A stretch of DNA of 64,000 bases, from positions 62,001 through 126,000 of the forward strand of contig JAQUWD010000001.1 in NCBI GenBank assembly GCA_028693055.1, in the 5' to 3' direction. This DNA comes from Eubacteriales bacterium (GTDB taxonomy: Bacteria > Bacillota > Clostridia > Christensenellales > Aristaeellaceae). The translations under genes and the position numbers were made by a program. Below the pieces are notes generated by a model. It had not been told where the DNA came from and searched no databases. It saw only the letters and a list, made by a program, of their open reading frames with translations. Below are positions 50,332-59,100 of the stretch, piece after piece (the first letter of the stretch is position 1; each line of letters opens with the position of its first letter).

Positions 50332-51675
50332 TTGAGAATCGCCCATATCAACGTCATTGGCGGCCTAAGCACCGGGCGTATCGCTACGGAGCTGTGCCGC
50401 GCCGCCATGAAGGAAGGCCACCGAACGCTCTTTTGCTTTGCCCGGGACTATTGCCCCGAAGACGTGCCTAGCCTGCGCATCGGCGATAAAGCGGATACAC
50501 TGCTGCACGGCGGTCTGGCCCGGTTAAGTGACCGAAGCGGCTTTTTCAGCAAAAGAGCCACCCGAAAGCTGGTGCGGCAGTTAAAGGAATACAAGCCCGA
50601 CCTCATCCATTTGCATAATCTGCACGGCTACTATCTGCACCTGCCCACGCTTTTCGATTATCTGCGCAAGGAGGACATACCCACGGTGTGGACGCTGCAC
50701 GACTGCTGGGCGTTCACGGGGCATTGCGCCTATTATACCATGGCGCAGAACGCGCCGCCCATCGACGGCGAGCGTCGCCGAGGGAAAACCACCGGCTGTC
50801 AGCGCTGGCAAAGCGGATGCGGCAAATGCCCGTTAAAGCATCTCTATCCCAAAAGCTTATTTTTGGATCAAAGCGCCCGCAATTGGCGAGAAAAGCGGGA
50901 GCTATTCACCGGCTTGCCTCATCTGGTGCTCACCACGCCCTCCGAATGGCTGAAGGGGCAGGTGAAGCAATCCTTCCTTGGAAAATATCCCATATACGCA
51001 TTGCCCAATGGAATCGATCTAACCGCCTTTGTCCCCTGCGTGGATCAGCGCTATATGGAAAACGTGGTCCGCCACTTTCGGCTGGATCGGTATGGCGACC
51101 GTCCTATCGTATTGAGCGTTGCAGGCGTGTGGGAGCCTCGTAAGGGGTTGGAGGATCTCATCGAGCTAGCGGAGCTGCTGGGCGAGGACTACTGCGTAGC
51201 CGCCGTTGGCTTGGACGAATACCAGATTACCTCTTTGCCCCCCAATACGGTGGTGGGCTTGCCTCGCGCGGGGAACCTGAACGATTTATGCGCCCTGTAT
51301 ACCGCCGCACAGGTTTATGTATCCACCAGTCATGAGGAAACCATGGGGATGACGCTGGTGGAGGCCTTGGCCTGCGGCACTCAGGTGCTGTGCTATAACG
51401 CTACCGCCATGCCGGAGGTGGTTACGCCACAGGTAGGGGAAACTGTGCCCTTAGGGGATGTGCGAGCCATGGGGGAAGCGGTCTGCCGCTTATGCGCCCA
51501 GCCCAAATCCCCTGAGGATTGCCGCGCGCGGGCTATGGGCTATGACGCGCCCACGCGCTTCGCAGAATACATCAAGCTCTATAACGCCATGTACCTCAAC
51601 AGCCCGGGCTATATCCGCGCGGTGGAGGAGGCCTGCGGCGTTCAGGCAGGGAAACCAAAAAAGAAAGTCGAATAA
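50332..51675 (+). CDS. GT4-type glycosyltransferase (WcaC-like)
   Basis: A 447-aa GT-B enzyme. The N-terminal half reads RIAHINVIGGLSTGRIATEL, then LIHLHNLHGYYLHLPTLFDY and PTVWTLHDCWAFTGHC, a pattern seen in WcaC and related enzymes; five cysteines follow (CQRWQSGCGKCP), suggesting a small metal site. The C-terminal half has STSHEETMGMTLVEALACGT, with the usual E-x7-E acid pair. The start is a TTG at 50332 with GGGAGG 9 nt upstream. Its stop lies 37 nt before the lipoprotein-like gene, so it may be co-transcribed with that system and modify an envelope glycan. Confidence 0.85.
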   Translation: MRIAHINVIGGLSTGRIATELCRAAMKEGHRTLFCFARDYCPEDVPSLRIGDKADTLLHGGLARLSDRSGFFSKRATRKLVRQLKEYKPDLIHLHNLHGYYLHLPTLFDYLRKEDIPTVWTLHDCWAFTGHCAYYTMAQNAPPIDGERRRGKTTGCQRWQSGCGKCPLKHLYPKSLFLDQSARNWREKRELFTGLPHLVLTTPSEWLKGQVKQSFLGKYPIYALPNGIDLTAFVPCVDQRYMENVVRHFRLDRYGDRPIVLSVAGVWEPRKGLEDLIELAELLGEDYCVAAVGLDEYQITSLPPNTVVGLPRAGNLNDLCALYTAAQVYVSTSHEETMGMTLVEALACGTQVLCYNATAMPEVVTPQVGETVPLGDVRAMGEAVCRLCAQPKSPEDCRARAMGYDAPTRFAEYIKLYNAMYLNSPGYIRAVEEACGVQAGKPKKKVE

Positions 51676-51692
51676 TGTACCTATTTCATACG

Positions 51693-51706
51693 AAAAAAAG
51701 GGGGGG
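51693..51706 (+). promoter_or_regulatory. A7-G7 tract at the ribosome-binding site of the lipoprotein-like gene
   Basis: Seven A followed by seven G, ending 6 nt before the ATG at 51713, forms the Shine-Dalgarno region. Slippage in the G or A tract would change the strength or spacing of the site, so it could tune expression of the downstream cluster. Confidence 0.5.
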
Positions 51707-51712
51707 ACAAAA

Positions 51713-53782
51713 ATGACGGCGCGCTGGAAAAGGCTCGGCTTGCTCCTTTGCTTGTGCACCCTTCTCTCCCTTGAAGGCTGCGCTATGCTGAACGTGGAAG
51801 GTGAAATCGTTTCCGTCAAACCGGCGTTGCAGCTTTTGTCCATGCCCCCTTACGAGGACGTGGAGGCCCAAGCCGAGGAAGCCAAAGAAGCCGCCGCTCC
51901 CCTGCGGATCGATCTCTGGCTGGACGCTTCCCAGCTGATGGGCGGCATTAACGAAAGCCCGGACAGCCTTTACCCCCATACCAGCCGAAAATACCGACAG
52001 GGCGGCTTTCATTATCGATTTGACGGTCAAGTAGGGTGGTACGAGCAGGTATTGCGCACTCTGCTGTCGGTAGCGGGCGAGTCTCAAACCCGGCTGCTGC
52101 GCGTCGGCAACGAGCGTCTCCCTGACAGCTTTTTACAAGGAATGGGGCTATCCTTTGCCGATGCAGAGGAGGCCCGTTCCCTGCGCCGAGATATGCTCAC
52201 CTACGCTGTCGACCCCATGCCCGATATTTTTGAAGGCTTTTCCAGCGAGAGCATGGAGGATAGCTTCTACTCCTTAGGCAGCCCACAGGCTAACCAAACC
52301 GCGCGTTTTAGCGGCAAAAACGCGGAGCTGCTGGAAAACCCCACAAAGCTATCCCTTATGAACGACGCGCTGAACGCCCAGATCGAGGCCTTTGACACAG
52401 AAGGGGCGGATTTATCCGCTCTTAGCGCGGTAGGCGACGATTTAGACAGCCCTCTTCTCTACGCCCTGTCCAACCTCGACCTCTCCCGCCTTTCCGTCAT
52501 CACCTGTGATCCGGCTACGTTGCGCAAGCTAAGCGGAAACGCTGCCGACGGCTCCCCTCAGGCCTACCTACAGCAGGTGCTTGAGGAACGGGGAATTTTC
52601 GACCGGGGTCTGTCCGTTGGCCTATATGCATTACAGCTGGACTTTCTGGGGGAGATGACCTCCTTTGGAGCGGCGGATTTCTCCGACCCCCTCATCTGGG
52701 GCAGGCTGAATTACAACAGCCGAAGCAAAAGTCCGGACGCGGCGCTACCCATGCCCCGCATTTTGCTCATGCTGGTGATTGGCGGCGACTCACAGGTTCG
52801 CAGCTACACGGATACCCTCACCATGCTTTTATCCAACAATATCACCGGGCTTCGCGGCCCGCAGGAGGGACAGCTAAGCTACACCAGAAATGGGCAGACC
52901 ATTACCCAGCAGCCCTTTTCCTTTTGGCTAAAGTATACCGAGATCAAGCGCCCCTCCGCTGGCTATTATACGCAGCACACCCAAGGCGCTGCGTTAAGCG
53001 TAAGCAATGGCACGGTAACACCGGAGGGCGAGCTGTTTACCGCGTCGCTTGCAACGGAGGAAGCCAGCCCAAGCACGCTGACCTTTTCTTGGCCTGCCGC
53101 TTCCCTGCCAGACGGTTTGTCGCTGGATATCAGCAGACTTAGCAATCTGAAAGCTGAGGTCATCGATTCCCTACTACTTTCCGAGGTGGCGGCCAACAGC
53201 CCGAATACCATCGTCACCCAGACGAGCGGCACTCAATCCATTGCCCTGCGGGACAAGCTGTACCTGTTTAAAAGGCAAACCACCCCCTTTGCCAAGCACC
53301 CGGAGCAGAATCCCTTCACGCTTTCGTCCGTTGCTCTCAGCAACGACGGCGCTGTGCTGGAGGCTACGATTGAGGTGAATCAGGCGCTGCTAAAGCCGGG
53401 GTATTACCGCCTTCGCCTATCGGCGGACAGCGTCGGCGAGCAATTTGAATGGCCTGAGGTAAGCTGGGCGCAGGATGGCGGTAGCAGCCTGAGCACGGTC
53501 ATTACAAACGAACAAATCAATGAATGGGAAAGCTTTTCCGCCGTGCTGACCCGCTATGCCCGCGCCAGCTCCACCATTCCTCGGCAGTTTGACCATGCGT
53601 GGGGCGGGTATACCGATAAGGCTTACAAGGGAACCGTTATCCCGGATTTCCCGCCGGTTTATTTAGCGCCCCATCTATCCGAGCTGCTGTCTCAGCTGCG
53701 CACGGCGGCTCGACCCGGAACCTCGCCCTATCTGCGATGCGTTTTTGACGTATTCGTAGACGCGCAGGAGCAAGCAAACTGA
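51713..53782 (+). CDS. Lipoprotein-like exported protein with degenerate vWA-like start (cytoskeletal operon, gene 1)
   Basis: A 689-aa exported protein, not assigned to a known family. The signal segment LLLCLCTLLSLEGC could be a lipobox with Cys23, although Glu at -2 is atypical. The mature part starts with RIDLWLDASQLMGGI (~65), which resembles the first strand and MIDAS loop (DxSxS) of a von Willebrand A domain but lacks the third MIDAS residue. A later part (~260-345) has LSRLSVITCDPATLRKLSGN and IFDRGLSVGLYALQLDFLGE, again vWA-like; ~440-680 looks beta-rich. The gene is 37 nt after the GT4 gene and 24 nt before the membrane-protein gene. It may be the outer-face component of the system encoded downstream. 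Confidence 0.6.
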   Translation: MTARWKRLGLLLCLCTLLSLEGCAMLNVEGEIVSVKPALQLLSMPPYEDVEAQAEEAKEAAAPLRIDLWLDASQLMGGINESPDSLYPHTSRKYRQGGFHYRFDGQVGWYEQVLRTLLSVAGESQTRLLRVGNERLPDSFLQGMGLSFADAEEARSLRRDMLTYAVDPMPDIFEGFSSESMEDSFYSLGSPQANQTARFSGKNAELLENPTKLSLMNDALNAQIEAFDTEGADLSALSAVGDDLDSPLLYALSNLDLSRLSVITCDPATLRKLSGNAADGSPQAYLQQVLEERGIFDRGLSVGLYALQLDFLGEMTSFGAADFSDPLIWGRLNYNSRSKSPDAALPMPRILLMLVIGGDSQVRSYTDTLTMLLSNNITGLRGPQEGQLSYTRNGQTITQQPFSFWLKYTEIKRPSAGYYTQHTQGAALSVSNGTVTPEGELFTASLATEEASPSTLTFSWPAASLPDGLSLDISRLSNLKAEVIDSLLLSEVAANSPNTIVTQTSGTQSIALRDKLYLFKRQTTPFAKHPEQNPFTLSSVALSNDGAVLEATIEVNQALLKPGYYRLRLSADSVGEQFEWPEVSWAQDGGSSLSTVITNEQINEWESFSAVLTRYARASSTIPRQFDHAWGGYTDKAYKGTVIPDFPPVYLAPHLSELLSQLRTAARPGTSPYLRCVFDVFVDAQEQAN

Positions 53783-53806
53783 TTGATCCGTTAGGAGGCT
53801 GACGCC

Positions 53807-54454
53807 ATGTCGTCCCTTTCCCCCGTAGCCCGTCCAAAACGACGCGTGCGCGTCCACTTTTCCAACCGGACAAAGGTTCTGCTGTGTTACCTCCTTAGCT
53901 TTGCATTGCCGCCTCTATGGCTGTTCTTAGGCATAACGCTGGTTTACCCCTATCAGCTGACAGGCAGCGCCCCCACCATTGCCCGGAATATGGGAGACGC
54001 GTTTCCCTTTCTGAAAAGCAGTCTGCTGACTGCCGCGCGCTTGGCGGCGGCTCCCGAGGCTGGAAGCCCGGCAGAATGGGCGGCGGCGCTGGAAGCACGG
54101 GACGGACAATGGATCGTCTTTCTGGCGGCGGCGCTAGGGCTGGCATGGGCGGTAACGTTGCTGCTTCAATTGGTTTGGCGGTTCAGCCACAGCCGAGCCT
54201 TAGACGCTGCTAAAAACACCCGGCTGGCCATTGCCCATTATCGCTGGACGCTGCTGCTTATTGTGCTATGTAATCTGGCCGTGGCGGCGGCCCTATGGCT
54301 GTTGGGGGTACGCTTTGTCGAGGGGCGCGGGCTGTGGGACTATCTGGTCTATTTCGGCGCTTATCCCATCAATGTGTTGGCAGCCATCCTTTGCTTCCGA
54401 CTGGCCGCGCCGCCGGTTTTAAGCGGCCGACACGGCTTTTTTAAACGGCTCTAG
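53807..54454 (+). CDS. Four-helix membrane protein (cytoskeletal operon, gene 2)
   Basis: A 215-aa membrane protein, not recognised. It has a strongly basic N-terminus (RPKRRVRVHFSNRTK), four predicted helices (~24-47, 101-124, 147-167, 177-200), a ~50-residue outer loop between helices 1 and 2, and a basic C-terminus (RHGFFKRL). Both termini are predicted cytoplasmic. The ATG follows TTAGGAGG and the tubulin-like gene starts 24 nt after its stop. It may anchor the cytoplasmic tubulin-like or actin-like filaments and link them to the exported protein. Confidence 0.65.
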   Translation: MSSLSPVARPKRRVRVHFSNRTKVLLCYLLSFALPPLWLFLGITLVYPYQLTGSAPTIARNMGDAFPFLKSSLLTAARLAAAPEAGSPAEWAAALEARDGQWIVFLAAALGLAWAVTLLLQLVWRFSHSRALDAAKNTRLAIAHYRWTLLLIVLCNLAVAAALWLLGVRFVEGRGLWDYLVYFGAYPINVLAAILCFRLAAPPVLSGRHGFFKRL

Positions 54455-54478
54455 GACCAACGGAAAGGAGGACAACGC

Positions 54479-56119
54479 ATGGGTTGCTACGCTTTGGCTA
54501 TCGGCGGTACCGGCAATAAAATATTGGAAGGCATGGTTTACTTAGCCGCCATCGACGGCTTTTATACCGTCCAAAACGGGATCAGCAGGCCCATTCCTGA
54601 AATCCGCATGCTTTCCGTGGATGTGGACAGCGCCTGCGGCAACACCACACGCGCCAAACGCGCCTCCGAATACTACGAGGAGCTTCGCTCCGCCTACGGG
54701 ACGTTTCCTCATCCCCACTGCGGCTTTCATACGGCTCTTACCGTCCGTCGCTGGAACATGAACCTGTCCAAGCGCGCCATGTCCGTGGATAAAATGGTGG
54801 AAAACCACCGGCAGGATCAGGTATTAAGCAATGCGCTTTACAGCAAAACCGAATCCGCACTGGAATACAGCGAGGGCTTTCGCGGCCATCCCGATCTGGG
54901 CGTGCTTTTTTTTGCCGACCTGCTCAACGGTCTGGATTCTCTTCGGCAAATGGGGCAGCCGGATGAGATGAACGAGCTGCTGGATCAAATTGCGCTGGAG
55001 CTCAGCCAAGGGGAAACCGTAAAGGTGTTTCTCTGCGGCAGTATTTTCGGCGGCACAGGCGCGTCCGGCATTCCCGCCATTGCCAAATTTCTGCGCCAGC
55101 GCTTTCCCGATTCGGGCTTTGAGCTGGGCGCAATGCTTATGCTACCTTACTATCAGGTGCCTCCTGCCCAGCGCGACGAGGAAGCGGAAATCGTTGTGAA
55201 AAGCTCCGCCTTTCTGGACAAGGCGCGTACCGCCCTGCAATACTACGGCATGGAGGGTATGATTCGCGACCATGAAAAGGATGAGAACGGCGTGTTTGAC
55301 GCGCTGTACCTGCTGGGGCTTCCCCCGGAGAGCTTCGTTACCACCAGCATCTACTCCACAGGCTCGCAAAGCCAAGAAAACGACGCGCACATGATGGAGT
55401 GGCTAGCCTGCCGCTGCGCCGCCGCCTTCTTCCGCACAGGCTTTCGCGGTGCGGAGGAGCACAACATCGACTGCTACTATTATCAATGGCACACACGGCA
55501 ATTTTGCTGGGAGAGCTTTGACAGCGAAGCCAGACGCTATCGGCTGGGCTATGGCAACCTGCTCAAGGCCTCGGCGCTGTTCTTCGCGGAATGCTACCCT
55601 ACGCTGCTGCGCTGTACGACTAGCGGCAGCAAGGCGGCGCGAAGGGTGGGTTATTGCGCCCCATATTTTTCACGGCTAAGCCGCCAAGGCGGCGGGGAAC
55701 AAGCCAAAATGGAACGTCTGCTCCGCTCCCTGTACCATTTTTTAGCCTTCTACTGCAACTGGATGATTCAAGTTCTGCGCACCCTTCCCCCGGACATGTG
55801 CCAAAACAAAGCCGAGGAAGCCGCGCTGCCGGACAACGCGCTGTTGGACGCGTCGCTGATGAATCAGCTTTATCTTTTGCTCAAGCAATACGGCTTAAAG
55901 CCGGAGGAGCGAGACCTATCCGTTTATCGCCGAGCCTGCGCCGCGCTGCAAAAGGAGCTGGACAAGCTGGTGATCAGCCGGGTGCCTGACCGCTATCCGA
56001 CAGGGAAGGTCATCGCCGGTCTGGGCGGCGGGATCTGCTACGGACAGGGCGCTGAAAACGCCCTATGCTCTTTTTTCAGCGTTCTGTTAAGCGCCGTGGG
56101 AGAGGAGGAAATGCTATGA
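54479..56119 (+). CDS. Tubulin/FtsZ-superfamily GTPase-like protein (cytoskeletal operon, gene 3)
   Basis: A 546-aa protein with a tubulin-type GTP-binding pattern. Residues 6-16, LAIGGTGNKIL, match the N-terminal glycine loop; RMLSVDVDSACGNT (~43-56) matches the strand-loop that contacts the base; and CGSIFGGTGASGIP (~186-199) matches the tubulin signature GGGTGTG, with some glycines replaced. AMLMLPYY (~218) corresponds to the following strand. Length and C-terminal helices (~380-530) go beyond FtsZ, as in the diverse Tubulin-like family (PF13809-type). The catalytic T7 loop was not securely identified, so GTPase activity is uncertain. It overlaps the next gene as ATGA. Confidence 0.8.
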   Translation: MGCYALAIGGTGNKILEGMVYLAAIDGFYTVQNGISRPIPEIRMLSVDVDSACGNTTRAKRASEYYEELRSAYGTFPHPHCGFHTALTVRRWNMNLSKRAMSVDKMVENHRQDQVLSNALYSKTESALEYSEGFRGHPDLGVLFFADLLNGLDSLRQMGQPDEMNELLDQIALELSQGETVKVFLCGSIFGGTGASGIPAIAKFLRQRFPDSGFELGAMLMLPYYQVPPAQRDEEAEIVVKSSAFLDKARTALQYYGMEGMIRDHEKDENGVFDALYLLGLPPESFVTTSIYSTGSQSQENDAHMMEWLACRCAAAFFRTGFRGAEEHNIDCYYYQWHTRQFCWESFDSEARRYRLGYGNLLKASALFFAECYPTLLRCTTSGSKAARRVGYCAPYFSRLSRQGGGEQAKMERLLRSLYHFLAFYCNWMIQVLRTLPPDMCQNKAEEAALPDNALLDASLMNQLYLLLKQYGLKPEERDLSVYRRACAALQKELDKLVISRVPDRYPTGKVIAGLGGGICYGQGAENALCSFFSVLLSAVGEEEML

Positions 56120-59100
56120 ACGATCCCAAAAAGGCGCTAGACGAAAATACCCCCTATGTAACGCTGCTGCCCCCCATGGACGAGGGCTTCCATATCGGTT
56201 ATCAGGCGAACCCCGGCATTTGCTGCGACGGCAGCCAAAAGCCGCGAGAATGGCTGGAAAATATGGCGAAGTATCTGCATGCTCAGGGCGAGGACGTGGG
56301 GTATTCCATACCCGATGTGCTAGCCAGCGAGCAGCAGCTGCGCCGCCTATCCCGGCTACCCCGGGAGACAGCAATGAAGCATCAGGAAATGCTGGATTAT
56401 CGCGGCGTGCTGGTACTGCTGTTGCTTTGGGACACCCTTGCGAAAAGGCCCAAGGAAACCGTGCTTGGCATAGAAAGGGTAGGAACGGCAGAGACCGGCT
56501 TTACGCGCGCGGTCATCGCCGCTTTGCCCCCCAGCCGTACCAAGGACGGGCTAACCATCGTGACCTTAGCCGCGCCAGAGGGGGAAAAGCCGGACGCAGT
56601 GCCGCTTTGCCTGCTTTCCCGCGCCATGGTGCTTTCTCCCGCCGCCAACATGAGCGATTTAAGCGGGCTTTTACCGCCCAGCGTGAAATGGTACCATGAC
56701 AAACGCTTTCACGACCCCTGCGCCTATCTGAGCGAAGAGCAGCGGACGATTCTGCTTCTACGGCTGCGCTTTTTACAAGCCATGAATGAAAACCCGTCGC
56801 TGCATAGCCCGCTATACTCCCCGGACGCACAGTTGCGCGCTCTTTTGCAGCAGCTCATCGACGACGTGCTGGCCCAGCGGGAGGAATGGCGAAATCGTCT
56901 GCTGCAAGGGGACCGGGCAGCGGAGCAGGAGCTGCGCACCCGTATTTTGCTGGTGTATGGCGCGGCCTTGCGCAAGGAGCCTATGGCGTTGACGGAACGA
57001 ATCGCTCGGATGGACAGCAAAGCCATGGCGGAAAATTTTCTGCTAAAGCATTTTCTTCCCAGCGATTTCGGTGATTCCAACCAATGGAACGCAGGAGCGA
57101 TCGGTGGGGAGAACGGCGCGGGAGCGCTGTTTGCAGGACCGTCCGTAAGACCGCCGTCCGCAGGACCGTCCGCAGGACCGTCCGTAAGACCGCCGTCCGC
57201 AGGATCGCCGTCCGCAGGATCGCCGTCCGCAGGATCGCCGTCCGCAGGACCGTCCGCAGGATCGCCCGTAGGACCAGGAGCCATTTTTTGGCTGAGGAAT
57301 ACGGCGATTGCCCGACGGTCGGACGCCTTTTTACTGGAGCCCACCGGCGCGGAGGGCGAAGGCGAGGTTGTTGCCCACGAAGCCCGAGAGATTGCCTTGC
57401 TGGATCGCTATGATGAGGAATGGCGAAAGGGAATCGCCGGCATACTGAATCAGCTGCTAAAGGATACCGAAAACAGAACGCGAATTCACCCCTTAATGCG
57501 AACCTTGCTGGCGCGGTGGAAGACGGAGTACGACGCAACGCCGACCCGAGGAGAAAAGGCGCTGGAATTGCACTTTCCCGACGATACAGCCAGCCCTACC
57601 CTCCTGCCGCTGGTCATGGAGCTGCTGGGCGAGGAAGCGGCGGCCTGTGCCCGTAAGCCCTTCTCCGACTGCTTAACGCTGATTGAGGGCGGCGACGCTT
57701 CCCTGCTGGGAGGAAGCCTTGATAAAAGCGACTGCGTGGTGGAAGGAACGTCGGGAAACCATGTCATCCGTTACCTGCCTCCGCTGTCGCTGGAGATGGT
57801 TGGTTGGCTGCAAAAGCAGGGGGAGCGCGGCGACCCCTGCGCACCGACGCTAAACGGCATGCGCTGCCGCCTTTCGACGGACGGTCAGAGGCTGGAGGCC
57901 CGCTTTTCTTTGATCTGTCGACTGAATACAGAGGATGGCTCCATCCCCGGCAGCGTGCTGTTTGTTCGGGAATATGCCCTTCGGCAAAGCCCGGAGGATG
58001 GCGGCGCGTTTGTGCTGCCTGCCGCCGCTTTGCCCAGCGTAACGGTTTGGCCCAACGTCCGGCTGTCGGCACAGCGCTGGCGGCAGTACTATGTGCACGC
58101 CCATCATCCGGATGCTTTCGATGTGCTAGCCCTCACGGACAGCGGCTGGGTTCAGGGCGAGCTGCACAGCGCCGAGGGAGAAATAGCCCGCAGGCAGGAA
58201 CGTCGACGCAGCTGGCGCACAGCCTGCGTCAGCCGTTTCCCCGCCTTTGTGGGTCTGCGCCGGGGAAAGCTCTGCCTTGGCGCGCTGATTAACGATCAAC
58301 CCATGCGTCTGCTGCGCCATGAGGAGCCCGCCGTCATCGGCTTGGACTTCGGCAGCATTTCCACCACCGTTATGCTGCGCCAAGGGGAAAAGGTACAAGC
58401 AGCCTCCTTGCCGGAGGGGCTTCATAATACGCTGCTCTGCCCCGACAGTAGCAGCGACGAGGCGCTTGGGGAGGAGCTGATTCCCAAAACGGCGCTGACG
58501 GCGGAGCAGCGTTTCTTCTATAGCGTGCTGGATTTGTTTACAGACGACCCGGAGCAATGGCGGCAGCCCCTGCTGGACGGTCACATTTATTATCCGACTG
58601 GGGAAAGCGCCCTTACGCGAAAAAATGAGGGAACCTTATATTACGATCTCAAATGGAGCGAAGAGGAGTATGTGCTGCGCAGTCTGCGGCTGTTCCTAAA
58701 GCAGGTCATGCTGCAAGCCTCTTTAGCGGCGCGGTTGGCAGGCTCGGATAGCGTTAGCTGGCGGATCAGCATGCCCGGCGCAATGCCCCTCCACCGCCGA
58801 CAGGCTTATTTGGATATGATGCGCGGGCTGTGCCGCGAGGTGGGGGAGGAATGTGGACTGCCCCTCAACAAAAACTGTCCCCCCGTGCTGTACGCAGCGG
58901 AGGATCAGGCGGACGGCTTGTATTTCCGCTTCCGCAACGAGGTCAACGCCCGGGGCGGGTATCTGAACCTAGATTTGGGCGGGAGCACGGCGGATATCAG
59001 CCTGTGGCTTAACGGCGCTGCCCACGCCACAGCGGAATGCTCGCTGCTGCTGGGCTGCCGCAAAATCCTGTTTGCTTCCGTTATCAACGGCCATATTGAC

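Noticed and set aside
57133-57267. Direct repeats considered as a CRISPR array.
   Set aside because: Units are 12-15 bp without spacers and stay in frame inside a coding region; no cas gene is nearby.
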